A stretch of 64,000 nucleotides of DNA from contig NZ_JAKQZG010000001.1 in the NCBI RefSeq assembly GCF_024359545.1, positions 62,001 to 126,000 of the forward strand, given 5' to 3'. This DNA comes from Jiella marina (lineage in GTDB: Bacteria; Pseudomonadota; Alphaproteobacteria; Rhizobiales; Rhizobiaceae). Positions within the stretch are counted from its first letter, which is position 1, and each line of letters opens with the position of its first letter. Positions 8,522 through 18,199 of the stretch are shown piece by piece. Both the position numbers and the translations under genes were made by a program. The notes beneath the pieces are model-generated. The model was not told the origin of the DNA, searched no databases, and worked only from the letters and a program-made list of their open reading frames with translations.

Positions 8522-9295
8522 CTAGAACTGGAACCGCCGGTGCTCGGCGAGGAATTTCTGTGTCTTTTCGCGGCGCGGGTTCTTCAGCACTTCGTCGGGC
8601 GTGCCGATCTCGTAGATCCCGCCCTCGGCGATGAAGGCGATGCGGTTCGCCACGTGATAGGCAAAGCCGATTTCGTGGGTGACGAGCAGCATCGTCCGGC
8701 CTTCGTTCGCCAGCTGCTCGATGACGCCCAGCACTTCTCCGACCAGCGCCGGATCGAGCGCCGAGGTCGGCTCGTCGAACAGCATGATTTCCGGATCCAT
8801 GGCGAGCGCCCGGGCGATCGCGACCCGCTGCTTTTGCCCGCCCGAAAGGCGCGAGGGGTAGGTGTCGGCCTTGTCCCTCAGCCCGACGCGGTCGAGTTCG
8901 GCGAGGGCGCGTTCACGTGCCGGGCCGGAGGACTGGCCGAGGACGGTGACGAGGCCTTCGGCGACATTGCCGGCGACGGTCATGTGGGGAAACAGGTTGA
9001 ACTGCTGAAACACCATGCCGACGCGCTTGCGCAATTCGCGCAGCTCGCGCTCGGGATAGCGGGCGCGGCCGCTCTTTTCGGGATTGCCGACCACGTCGCC
9101 GTTCAGTTCGATCCGCCCTGCGTCGGGGATTTCGAGAAGGTTCACGCAGCGCAAAAGGGTGCTCTTGCCCGAGCCCGACGCGCCCAGAATGGCAATGCGA
9201 TCGCCCGGGGCGACGTCGAGATCGACATCCTCGAAGACGGTGTTCGTGTCGAAGGATTTCGCAAGGCCCGAAAGCCTGAGGATCGGGTCGGGCAT
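8522..9295 (-). CDS. Polar amino acid ABC transporter ATP-binding protein
   Basis: 257 residues, typical of the GlnQ/HisP/ArtP group. Walker A G-A-S-G-S-G-K-S-T (about 38-46), Q-loop V-F-Q-Q-F-N-L-F-P-H-M-T, signature L-S-G-G-Q-K-Q-R-V-A-I-A-R-A-L and Walker B I-M-L-F-D-E-P-T-S-A-L-D-P are all intact. The Q-F-N-L-F-P-H-M-T wording is diagnostic of polar amino acid importers. It starts 2 bases after the upstream permease stop. It powers uptake through the two permeases at 9298-10634. Confidence 0.95.
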   Translation of the reverse strand: MPDPILRLSGLAKSFDTNTVFEDVDLDVAPGDRIAILGASGSGKSTLLRCVNLLEIPDAGRIELNGDVVGNPEKSGRARYPERELRELRKRVGMVFQQFNLFPHMTVAGNVAEGLVTVLGQSSGPARERALAELDRVGLRDKADTYPSRLSGGQKQRVAIARALAMDPEIMLFDEPTSALDPALVGEVLGVIEQLANEGRTMLLVTHEIGFAYHVANRIAFIAEGGIYEIGTPDEVLKNPRREKTQKFLAEHRRFQF

Positions 9296-9297
9296 CG

Positions 9298-9963
9298 TCA
9301 GTCGCTCCGCGCCAGCCGCCGTTCGAGCCCATAGGTCGCCCGCACGATCGGATAGAGAATGATCAGGAAGAGGGCGGCCACGACCGTGTAGACCTCCAGC
9401 GGATTGAAATTGAGCGAGGCAACCAGCTTGCCCTGCTGCAGCAGCTCGACATAGGCGACGACCGAGGCGAGCGTCGTCATCTTGAAGATCTCGACGCCCC
9501 GGTTGGTGAGCGACGGGATGATGCGCCGGACAGCCTGGGGCAGCACCACGCGGCGCATGGTCTGCAACCCCGACATGCCGATGGCGCGCGCCGCTTCCCA
9601 CTGGCCGGGTTCGATCGACTGGATGCCGCCCCGGAAGATCTCGGCCGAATAGGCGGCGGAGTTGAGCGAGATGCCGAGGATCGCGGCCATGAAGGGGCTG
9701 ATCTCGACCGGGGCAAGAATCGGAAGCGCGTAGTAGAACCAGAGAATCTGCACCAGGACCGGGGTGTTACGGAAGAATTCTACGAAACCGGTCGAAGCCC
9801 AGCGCACGGGCTTGGCATGCGCGCGGCGCCCCAGGGCGACAAGCAGACCGAGGCTCATGCCGAGAATGAGACAGACCGCGAAGAGCCGCAGCGTTCCCTG
9901 AAGACCGACGGCAAGCGCCCACCAATTGTCGAAGACGCTGGCGAAGTCCCAATTGTAGTTCAT
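9298..9963 (-). CDS. Amino acid ABC transporter permease (HisM/GlnP family)
   Basis: 221 residues with about five transmembrane helices and the family motif V-E-F-F-R-N-T-P-V-L-V-Q-I-L-W-F-Y-Y near residue 60, followed by the EAA-like loop E-A-A-R-A-I-G-M-S-G-L-Q-T that docks on the ATPase. The start codon overlaps the stop of the preceding permease gene (ATGA). The pair of non-identical permeases implies a heterodimeric channel, as in histidine/arginine or octopine-type importers. Confidence 0.95.
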   Translation of the reverse strand: MNYNWDFASVFDNWWALAVGLQGTLRLFAVCLILGMSLGLLVALGRRAHAKPVRWASTGFVEFFRNTPVLVQILWFYYALPILAPVEISPFMAAILGISLNSAAYSAEIFRGGIQSIEPGQWEAARAIGMSGLQTMRRVVLPQAVRRIIPSLTNRGVEIFKMTTLASVVAYVELLQQGKLVASLNFNPLEVYTVVAALFLIILYPIVRATYGLERRLARSD

Positions 9964-10634
9964 ACGGAGAACTCGCCGGTTCGGGCGAAACGCTTCTCCA
10001 GCCGTGCGGCAAAGAAGCTCACGCAGGAGATCGAGACGAAATAGATCAGCGCCACGACGGTGTAGACCTCGAGCGGCCGGAAGGTCTTCTGGGCAAGTTC
10101 GTTCGCCTGGAACAGAAGGTCGGCATAGGAGACGGTGGCGACCAGCGTCGTCGTCTTCATCAACTCGATCGAGCGCTCCATCATGGAGGGGAACATGCGC
10201 TTCACCGCCTGGGGCAGGATGATCCGGCGCATGAGCTGGTTGTGCCCCATGCCGATCGCCTTGGCGGATTCCCACTGACCCTTTTCGATGGAGACGATGC
10301 CGGCGCGAAAGATCTCTGCGAAGAAGGCGCCGCTCTGGATCGTGAAGGTGAGGCCGGCGGCCATGAACGGCGTCATCTCGACCGAGAGCACGATCGGCAG
10401 CCCGAAATAGAACCAGAAGAGCTGCACAAGCGGCGGCGTGGTGCGGAAGACCTCGATCACGAGGTCCGCCGGAAGCCGCAACCAGCGCCGGTGCGACAGC
10501 CGCGCGAACGCCAGAAGAAGCCCCACGACGAGCCCGCCCGAAAGGGCGGTCGCCGTGAGGATCAGCGTGTTGCGGAAACCGGCCAGAAGCAGGCCGCTCT
10601 CCGCAAACACGGGCGCAAAATTCCACTCATACAT
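9960..10634 (-). CDS. Amino acid ABC transporter permease (HisQ/GlnP family)
   Basis: 224 residues, second permease of the amino acid importer. It carries I-E-V-F-R-T-T-P-P-L-V-Q-L-F-W-F-Y-F and the ATPase-docking loop E-S-A-K-A-I-G-M-G-H-N-Q-L. It overlaps the next permease by four bases and lies 18 bases after the binding-protein gene. Both permeases share the same topology but are diverged, consistent with an ancient duplication. Confidence 0.95.
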   Translation of the reverse strand: MYEWNFAPVFAESGLLLAGFRNTLILTATALSGGLVVGLLLAFARLSHRRWLRLPADLVIEVFRTTPPLVQLFWFYFGLPIVLSVEMTPFMAAGLTFTIQSGAFFAEIFRAGIVSIEKGQWESAKAIGMGHNQLMRRIILPQAVKRMFPSMMERSIELMKTTTLVATVSYADLLFQANELAQKTFRPLEVYTVVALIYFVSISCVSFFAARLEKRFARTGEFSV

Positions 10635-10652
10635 GGTGGATGTGCAGCCGGA

Positions 10653-11489
10653 TCAGAGACGTTCCTTGATGATCGGCGGCGCGTCCTGCGGCTCGAGACC
10701 GAAATCGGTCAGGAACTCTTCGTACCAGGTCTGGATCTCGCCGGACTCGTACCACTTGGCCAGCTGCTCGTTGACGAAGCCGACGAATTCTTCATCGCCC
10801 TGGCGCACGGCGGCGCTCGTCGGGTTCGATTTGACCGGCGTCGGGACGACGATCTTGCCGCTGCCGAGCTTCTGACGCGCAGCGATCAGCGGCGGATGGA
10901 AGAGGCAGACTGCATCGACCCGGCCGGACTGGAAGGCGGCGATCGCCTCGGTGTTGCCCGGGAAGCGCTGAATGTCAGCATTGCCGACATTCTCGGTGAG
11001 GAACTTGTCCATGCTGGTCGCCTGCGGCACGGCGATCTTGATCTCCGACTTGTTGAGATCCTCCCAGCTGGAGGCTTCGACGTCGTCCTTGGCGAGCACG
11101 GCGAGCGAATAGTAGAGGAGCGGCGCTTCGGGGAAGGCAGCCGCCTGCTTGCGCTCCTCCGTCGCGTCGAGCACGAACATGATGTCGATCTTGTTCGCCT
11201 GCAGGGCCGCGACGGCGGTGCCCCAGGTGACTTCGACGGGCTCGAACGTCACGCCGAGAGCCTCGGCCATGGCCTTGCCGGCGGAAACGCCGACGCCCGA
11301 ATTCCACTCACCCGTCGCCGGATCCTTCGAGTACCAGGGCGGCGCCTGCGTAACGCCGACGCGCAGCGTGCCGCGCTCCTTGATGTCTTCCATCGTCCCG
11401 GCCGCCAGCGCCGGCAGGCTTGCCGGCAGCACGGCGGACGCGACAGCCGCACCCAAGAGGAGGTGGAATTTTCTTCGGGTGAATTTCAT
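10653..11489 (-). CDS. Amino acid ABC transporter substrate-binding protein
   Basis: 278 residues of the SBP family 3 (amino acid) type. The N terminus M-K-F-T-R-R-K-F-H-L-L-L-G-A-A-V resembles a twin-arginine signal followed by A-L-A-A. The mature domain opens with R-G-T-L-R-V-G-V-T and contains A-G-K-A-M-A-E-A-L-G, the usual ligand-binding fold. The start is set at the ATG before this signal; the longer frame reads into the promoter and has no export sequence. First gene of the operon (SBP, two permeases, ATPase, class IV aminotransferase, GntR). Ligand specificity cannot be read from sequence; the aminotransferase neighbour suggests an amino acid or a related amine-bearing compound. Confidence 0.92.
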   Translation of the reverse strand: MKFTRRKFHLLLGAAVASAVLPASLPALAAGTMEDIKERGTLRVGVTQAPPWYSKDPATGEWNSGVGVSAGKAMAEALGVTFEPVEVTWGTAVAALQANKIDIMFVLDATEERKQAAAFPEAPLLYYSLAVLAKDDVEASSWEDLNKSEIKIAVPQATSMDKFLTENVGNADIQRFPGNTEAIAAFQSGRVDAVCLFHPPLIAARQKLGSGKIVVPTPVKSNPTSAAVRQGDEEFVGFVNEQLAKWYESGEIQTWYEEFLTDFGLEPQDAPPIIKERL

Positions 11490-11547
11490 CAGGATATCCT
11501 TTGCCTCGGAGCGTCGGAGGATCAACGGCACAAAAGGAAAAGGTCCA

Positions 11548-11609
11548 TTGTCGATTGTCAACAATTTTGTGCGACGTGGCGGCAGACAACCCGGCGGGAC
11601 AATCGACAA
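11548..11609. promoter_or_regulatory. Candidate GntR operator region upstream of the amino acid ABC operon
   Basis: Two copies of an 11-bp element in opposite orientation lie at 11548-11558 (ttgtcgattgt) and 11599-11609 (acaatcgacaa). The first overlaps a short palindrome attgtcaacaat (11554-11565), which fits the TTGT-N2-ACAA pattern bound by several FCD-type GntR regulators. The region is 60-120 bases upstream of the binding-protein start codon. Binding by the operon's own GntR protein is inferred. Confidence 0.45.
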
Positions 11610-11709
11610 CATCATCCATTCGGCAACGCGGGGAACTGCCCGTTGAGCGCCAGCTGCGACGCTTAGATTCAGCTCGCACGTACCTTGAAGCAGGTTTTGC
11701 GCGGGACCA

Positions 11710-11736
11710 CGGGTGATCCACGGACGGGATCACCCG
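11710..11736 (-). terminator. Hairpin after the sugar-module operon
   Basis: A perfect 10-bp stem (cgggtgatcc / ggatcacccg) with a 7-base loop lies 8 bases beyond the stop codon of the LacD-type aldolase, the last gene of the 21.2-11.7 kb operon. There is no U-run, so it may be a weak intrinsic terminator or a 3' stabilising hairpin. Confidence 0.5.
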
Positions 11737-11744
11737 CGACTGGA

Positions 11745-12779
11745 TCAGGCATAGGCCGCTGCGAACGCTCCTTCGCGGTCGAATGCGGTTTTGCTCGTGG
11801 GAAAGCGCCACGGCTTGGCGTGGTCGCGCGTCAGATCGGTCAAAGCTGCAAGGCGCTGACGCCCGTCCGCGTTCAATTGGTCAAGGACCGCAGACTCGTC
11901 GGGAAAGGCCGACTGGATCGCATCGAGCCAGATCGTGCGTCCTGCCAGGAATCCCTGGGCGCCGGCCTGATAGGCATAGGACAGAACGCGCCCGAACTGG
12001 TCGGGCGTGACACCGCCGGAAAGCATGACCCAGGGAATGCCAGCCTCGCGGCAGATCGAGCCGACGGCCTCGAATTCGCGGGCGGCTGCCTTCGATTCGG
12101 CCGAATCCGAGAGTTCCGGCAGCGCCGAGCCGGGCAGGGGCGTTTCCAGCTTGTAGAGATCGACGCCGTATTCCGGCTTGGCAAACTCGCGCACGCTTTC
12201 GATGACGAGTTCGGCGCGTTTGTCCGGTGATTCCACATAGTCGGTCGTGTGGCTTGCGCTGTCCGGAAACGGATAGACGAGAAGCTCCAGCACATAGGGG
12301 ATGTCATGGCGACGGCATTCGGCACCGACCGTGCGCACATAGTCCTTCTGATGCGCCAGAACTTCGGGAGATGCGTCTGGGCGATACCAGGCGAGAACCT
12401 TCACCGCATCACCGCCCATACGACGGATCTTCTCGACGGACCAGTTATCGATCGAACGGGAGAGGCGTCCACCCGGCGTGTCGACGAAACGATGCTCTTC
12501 GAGAGTGACGATCAGGCCGGTGCGGGCGGGGAGGATGTCGAGGGCGGCCGGTACGGCAAAGTTCGGATCGAGCAGCATGGAGCTCGCGTCCGACGCCAGC
12601 GCCTGCACCAGCATCCGTTTGGCGGCGAGCATGTCGGCAAAGGTCACCGCCTCGGGTTCGACGTTCTTCGCCTTGGCAATCGCGGCGATCAGCGGCGGCC
12701 GCTGATCCAGGGCGACCATGGTGAAGTGGCCGTCGTCATCGGCGAGGCGCGTCAGACCGCGCAGCTTTCCGATCGTCAT
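11745..12779 (-). CDS. Class I aldolase of the LacD/YihT family (tagatose-bisphosphate or sulfofructose-phosphate aldolase-like)
   Basis: 344 residues. Family members cleave 1-phosphorylated ketohexoses by Schiff-base chemistry into dihydroxyacetone phosphate and an aldehyde. The expected catalytic lysine is K210 in V-D-L-Y-K-L-E, matching the D-V-Y-K-V-E motif of LacD and Y-K-V-E of YihT; M-V-A-L-D-Q-R near the N terminus and G-G-V-T-P-D-Q-F...G-F-L-A-G-R-T-I-W near the C terminus are also diagnostic. The start codon overlaps the stop of the PfkB kinase gene by four bases, so the kinase and aldolase are translationally coupled and very likely consecutive steps. The natural substrate is uncertain: tagatose, fructose or 6-modified ketose 1-phosphates are all possible. 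Confidence 0.85.
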   Translation of the reverse strand: MTIGKLRGLTRLADDDGHFTMVALDQRPPLIAAIAKAKNVEPEAVTFADMLAAKRMLVQALASDASSMLLDPNFAVPAALDILPARTGLIVTLEEHRFVDTPGGRLSRSIDNWSVEKIRRMGGDAVKVLAWYRPDASPEVLAHQKDYVRTVGAECRRHDIPYVLELLVYPFPDSASHTTDYVESPDKRAELVIESVREFAKPEYGVDLYKLETPLPGSALPELSDSAESKAAAREFEAVGSICREAGIPWVMLSGGVTPDQFGRVLSYAYQAGAQGFLAGRTIWLDAIQSAFPDESAVLDQLNADGRQRLAALTDLTRDHAKPWRFPTSKTAFDREGAFAAAYA

Positions 12780-13711
12780 GAATGGGTCCTCCAGAATGAA
12801 AGGCTGGCTTCGAGATTGGGAATTCCGCTGCGCCCGTCCGGGCGCGTGCATTTGAGGGCGGCCACGGCCGATGCGAAGGCCATGGCCTCGCTGGTCGGCG
12901 CACCGCGGGCGACCGCGTAGGCATAGGCGCCGTGAAAGACGTCGCCGGCGCCGGTCGTATCGACCACCGTGACGAAGAAAGCTGCGGTGTGATGGAAGAC
13001 GCCGTCCTCAAGGTGGACGACACCTGCAGAGCCGTGGGTGACGGCGACGACCCTACAGCCGTGCCGGTCCGCCACCCACTGGAGCGCCTCTTCGTTGGCC
13101 GACCCGGCATAGCCGGCGAGCGCGGGCTCTGAGAACACGGCGTGATCGGTCAGCGGCAGGAGCGCGTCGAAAACGGAGGTGTCCGCGACATCGCCGTCGA
13201 GCACCGTGGGCACCCGTCGCGCCCGTGCGACGCGAAACGCCGCCTCGGCGCCTTCGGGCCAGCGCGGGTCACAGAGCAGGGCACCGGCGGTCCCGATCCG
13301 GTCGAGTGGCAGCCAGTCAGGATCGCTCGGCAGGGCGTGCCCCCGGAAATTTGCGATCTGCCGTTCGCCCTCCGTGTCGACGAAAATTCCGGAAATCGAG
13401 GAACGCGAACCTTCGAACAACCGAAAGCCCGAGACATCGACGCCCTCGGCCTCGAGTTCGTCGCGCATCAACCGACCTTCGCGATCGGCACCGGCGCGGC
13501 CGATGAAGGCGGCGTGTCCACCGAGGCGCGCGACGGCGACCGCAGCGTTGGCCGCCATGCCGCCACCCTTCACCGCGAACTCTCCAGCGCGAACCTTCGC
13601 GCTGGAATGGGCCGGAAGCCTCTCGACCACCCAGATGTAGTCGAGAGCAGACATTCCGAGACACGCGACCCGGGCCTCGTCATGCGGCCATTTGGGTTCG
13701 TCCGGCGTCAT
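12776..13711 (-). CDS. PfkB/ribokinase-family sugar kinase
   Basis: 311 residues. PfkB signature 1 region K-G-G-G-M-A-A-N-A-A-V-A-V-A-R-L-G (about 48-64) and signature 2 D-T-T-G-A-G-D-V-F-H-G-A (251-262, with D257 as the catalytic base) are intact. The enzyme should phosphorylate a ketose or deoxy-sugar with ATP. It sits between the aldehyde dehydrogenase (4-base overlap at its start) and the LacD-type aldolase (4-base overlap at its stop), so its product is the probable aldolase substrate. Confidence 0.9.
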   Translation of the reverse strand: MTPDEPKWPHDEARVACLGMSALDYIWVVERLPAHSSAKVRAGEFAVKGGGMAANAAVAVARLGGHAAFIGRAGADREGRLMRDELEAEGVDVSGFRLFEGSRSSISGIFVDTEGERQIANFRGHALPSDPDWLPLDRIGTAGALLCDPRWPEGAEAAFRVARARRVPTVLDGDVADTSVFDALLPLTDHAVFSEPALAGYAGSANEEALQWVADRHGCRVVAVTHGSAGVVHLEDGVFHHTAAFFVTVVDTTGAGDVFHGAYAYAVARGAPTSEAMAFASAVAALKCTRPDGRSGIPNLEASLSFWRTHS

Positions 13712-15168
13712 AGCCCGGCGACGCAGACATATTTGGTCTCGAGATACTCATCGATCCCGTATTTCGAGCCCTCGCGTCCCAGGCCGGACTGCTTGTAGCC
13801 CCCGAAGGGCGCCATCTCGTTGGCGATCAGGCCCGAATTGACGCCGACAATGCCGCTTTCGAGCGCCTCGGCGACCCGGAACATGCGGGCGAGATCCTTC
13901 GTGTAGAAATAGGCCGCGAGACCGAACTCGGTGTCATTCGCCTTCTTCACGACGTCCGCTTCGTCCGAGAAGGCGATGACGGGCGCCAGCGGTGCGAAGG
14001 TCTCTTCATGGGCGAGCTTCATCGACTGGGTGACGCCCGAGATCACGGTCGGCTGGAAGAATGTGCCGCCGAGCGAGTGGCGCTGCCCGCCGGTGACGAG
14101 CTTGGCCCCGTTTTCCAGTGCGTTGGACAGATGCTCTTCCATCTTCGCAACGGCGGCATCGTCGATGAGCGGACCTTGGGTGACGCCTTCTTCTTCGCCA
14201 CGGCCGACCTTCAAGTGCTCCGCTTCCATGGCGAGCTTGCGGGCGAATTCGTCGGCGATCGACTCATGCACATAGATGCGGTTGGCGCAGACGCAGGTCT
14301 GGCCGGAATTGCGGAACTTGGCGATCATCGCGCCGGACACCGCCGCATCGATATCGGCGTCCTCGAAGACGATGAAGGGCGCATTGCCGCCGAGTTCGAG
14401 GGACAGCCGCTTGATCGTGTCGGCCCCTTTGCGCATCAGCCAGCGACCGACCTCGGTCGAACCGGTAAAGCTGATCTTGGCGACCTTCTCGCTGGTGCAG
14501 AACTCCTCGCCAATCATCGACGCCTTGCCTGTCACGACCTGGAAGACCGATGCGGGGATCCCGGCGCGCTCGGCGAGGACGCCGAGGGACAGGGCCGAGA
14601 GGGGGGTCTGCGAGGCCGGCTTGACGATGATCGTGCATCCCGCCGCTAGCGCAGGGCCAGCCTTGCGGGTGATCATGCCATTCGGGAAGTTCCAAGGCGT
14701 GATTGCAGCGCAGACGCCTACCGGCTGCTTCATGACCAGCACGCGGCGGTCGTTGCCCGGCGGCGGCACGATGTCGCCATAGACGCGCTTGGCCTCTTCG
14801 GCGAACCATTCGAGATAGGCCGCATTAGCGACAATCTCGCCCTTGGACTCGGCAAGCGGCTTGCCCTGTTCGGCGGTCAGGATGCGCGCGAGATCGTCGG
14901 CATTCTCGACGATCAGCTCGTACCAGCGGCGAATGAGATTGGCGCGTTCCTTGGCGGATTTCTTCGCCCATTCGACCTGCGCGACGTGAGCTGCCTCGAT
15001 CGCCTCACGCAGCGTATCAAGGTCGATGCTCGGCACCGTACCGACGAGCTTGCCGTCGGCGGGATTGGTGACGGCGATGCCGGTGTCACCCTCGGCCGCG
15101 ATCCAGCGACCAGCGACCAGACAGGATTGGGTGAAAAGGGACGGATCTTTCAGACCTTCGATGGACAT
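13708..15168 (-). CDS. NAD(P)-dependent aldehyde dehydrogenase, succinate-semialdehyde dehydrogenase (GabD) type
   Basis: 486 residues. Catalytic C292 in F-R-N-S-G-Q-T-C-V-C-A-N-R and general base E258 in L-E-L-G-G-N-A-P-F are present, with the nucleotide-binding T-P-W-N-F-P and F-T-G-S-T-E-V-G blocks. The C-V-C-A-N-R wording places it in the GabD branch, which also includes sulfolactaldehyde dehydrogenases. In this operon it lies directly before a kinase and aldolase, so it may oxidise the aldehyde released by the aldolase rather than succinate semialdehyde; no GABA genes are near. Substrate is inference. Confidence 0.9.
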   Translation of the reverse strand: MSIEGLKDPSLFTQSCLVAGRWIAAEGDTGIAVTNPADGKLVGTVPSIDLDTLREAIEAAHVAQVEWAKKSAKERANLIRRWYELIVENADDLARILTAEQGKPLAESKGEIVANAAYLEWFAEEAKRVYGDIVPPPGNDRRVLVMKQPVGVCAAITPWNFPNGMITRKAGPALAAGCTIIVKPASQTPLSALSLGVLAERAGIPASVFQVVTGKASMIGEEFCTSEKVAKISFTGSTEVGRWLMRKGADTIKRLSLELGGNAPFIVFEDADIDAAVSGAMIAKFRNSGQTCVCANRIYVHESIADEFARKLAMEAEHLKVGRGEEEGVTQGPLIDDAAVAKMEEHLSNALENGAKLVTGGQRHSLGGTFFQPTVISGVTQSMKLAHEETFAPLAPVIAFSDEADVVKKANDTEFGLAAYFYTKDLARMFRVAEALESGIVGVNSGLIANEMAPFGGYKQSGLGREGSKYGIDEYLETKYVCVAGL

Positions 15169-15283
15169 GGGAGCTGTCCTCCTTGCGGTTCATCTTTGAT
15201 TTCGCTGCCCTCCGAGCAGTTTCGGCGGGCAGGGAGCGCCGGTTGGCGCGCCCTCGTAACATCTCGGACCGGCGGGCGCTTGC

Positions 15284-16353
<1,070 letters not shown>

Positions 16354-16354
<1 letters not shown>

Positions 16355-17355
16355 CAGCGTGCCTCCCCGAAAGCTAGGACGGGCTTGATCGTTTCGCCGG
16401 CGGCGAAGCGCGCGAACTTCTCCGGCAGGGCCTCGAGGCCGAAGGCGTCGTCGACGAGCCGGCGATAGTTTTCCTTGTTGGTTCTGAGGAGTTCGACATT
16501 CGCTTCGAAGTCGGATTTCGGGAAGTAGAAGGTCCGCAGCATCGCGAAATCCTTGCGTCTGAAGATCTTGTCCTCGTGAATCGTCCAGGGCGCGGCATTC
16601 TCGCCGACAAGCACGATGACGCCCTTGGGAAGGACGAGTTCGATCGCGAGATCGCGCGCCGGATGTGCGCCTGAACATTCGACGATCAGGGCGAAACGCT
16701 TTTCCCGGCTTCCGACCGGATGCGCCTGGGCGCCGAAATCCTGGGCAATCCGAAGCCGCGCGGCATTCGGATCGGAGACGTAGACGTTCTCATAGCCCAT
16801 GGATTTGAGGGCCAGGACGACACCGAGGCCGACGGGCCCGGCACCGGTGACGAGAACCGGCCGCGCGGCGTCACGCGGCAGGAAACGCTCCGCCTCACGC
16901 ACGGCATGGGCCGAGGTGCCGATCGTGTCGAGAAGGAGAGGGCCTAGGTCGTCGTCGATATCGTCCGGCACCGGAAGCAGGCAATTGTCCGGCACGGCGA
17001 CGAACTCGCCATAGCCGCCGTCGCGGTTCCAGCCGATCAGCGAGGAGACCTCGACGCACATTTGGGTGTTGCCGGCCCGGCAGGCCTCGCAGTGTCCGCA
17101 GTGGAGCGGGATGTAGATGGCGCAGCGCTGGCCATCCAAGGCGTGGCCGGGCTGTTCCACGCGGCCGAAGATTTCGTGTCCGGCGATGAACTCCGCGCCC
17201 TTGTGCCAGAGCTTGAAGTCCGAGCCGCAGAGCGCGGTGCGCAGAACGCGAACCAGCGCTTCGCCCGGACCGGGCTTGGGCATTTCGACGGTCTTGATGG
17301 TGATCGTGTCGTCGCCCTTGAAGTCGGCGGCGTGCATCTGGTCGTTCGTAAGCAT
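16354..17355 (-). CDS. Zinc-dependent alcohol dehydrogenase (medium-chain; polyol/sugar-alcohol type)
   Basis: 333 residues. Catalytic zinc ligands C43 and H60-E61 (C-G-S-D and G-H-E) and the structural-zinc cysteines C86, C89, C92 and C100 are all present, followed by the Rossmann loop G-A-G-P-V-G-L-G. The protein resembles sorbitol, L-idonate and galactitol-phosphate dehydrogenases. Within this operon it would oxidise a hydroxyl of the imported sugar or polyol, and, paired with the SDR at 19067, could carry out an oxidation-reduction isomerisation. Specific substrate not deducible. Confidence 0.88.
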
Positions 17356-17361
17356 TCGGGA

Positions 17362-18195
17362 TCAGCCTTTCACGGCGCCGAGCGTCAGGCCCGAGATCAG
17401 CCAGCGCTGGACGATGACGGCGAGGATGAGCGGCGGCAGGGCGATCAGCGTCGCGGCGGCCATCAGTCCACCCCAATTGGTCGAACCCTCGCCGATGAAG
17501 TTGAAGGAGGCGGCGATCAGCGTCTTGGTGTCGGAGTTCGACAGGACGAGCGCGAAGAGGAAGTAATTCCACGAAAACACGAAGGCGAGGATCGAGGAGA
17601 CCGCGAGGCCAGACGCGACGAGCGGCAGGGCGATCTTCCAGAAGATCCGCAGGGGCGAGCAGCCATCCACCTGCGCAGCTTCGAAGACGCTGCGGGGAAT
17701 GTTGTCGAAGAAGGGCAACAGAACCCAGATGACGATTGGCATGGTGATGACCGCATGGGTCAGGATCAACGCCCAATAGGTGCCGATCATGTCGACCTGC
17801 CGGAACATCACGTACCAGGGCAGGAGGAACAGTGTGCCGGGCGCCATTCGGGCGAGAAGCGTGACGATCGCCGGCCAGGTAACCCGCGTCCAGGAGACGA
17901 CGAAGGCCGCGGGCGCGCCGAGGATCAGGCCCAGCAGCGTCGATCCGATCGTCACGATCAGCGAGTTCAATCCGAACTGAAGGAAGGGCGTCGTTTCCGA
18001 CAGCGAGCGGTAATTGTCCAGCGTCGGCTCGAAGAAGATCGTCGGCGGATAGGCCGTCACCTCGTAGCTTTGCTTGAACGAGGACAGGACCATCCAGGCG
18101 ACGGGCGCGAGGACCGCGATGCCGGCGCAGACGAGCAGGACGACGTCGATGATGGTGACGAGCCGGTCGGAGGGGCGTGTGGCGAGCGAAGACAT
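17362..18195 (-). CDS. Sugar ABC transporter permease (CUT1, MalG/LacG type)
   Basis: 277 residues with six transmembrane helices and the EAA loop E-A-A-Q-V-D-G-C-S-P-L-R-I-F-W-K-I-A-L-P. I chose the ATG giving M-S-S-L-A-T-R-P rather than the upstream TTG. It follows the partner permease by four bases. MalG-type position (second permease) is supported by the C-terminal G-L-T-L-G-A-V-K-G tail found in this group. Confidence 0.94.
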   Translation of the reverse strand: MSSLATRPSDRLVTIIDVVLLVCAGIAVLAPVAWMVLSSFKQSYEVTAYPPTIFFEPTLDNYRSLSETTPFLQFGLNSLIVTIGSTLLGLILGAPAAFVVSWTRVTWPAIVTLLARMAPGTLFLLPWYVMFRQVDMIGTYWALILTHAVITMPIVIWVLLPFFDNIPRSVFEAAQVDGCSPLRIFWKIALPLVASGLAVSSILAFVFSWNYFLFALVLSNSDTKTLIAASFNFIGEGSTNWGGLMAAATLIALPPLILAVIVQRWLISGLTLGAVKG

Positions 18196-18199
18196 GGGA

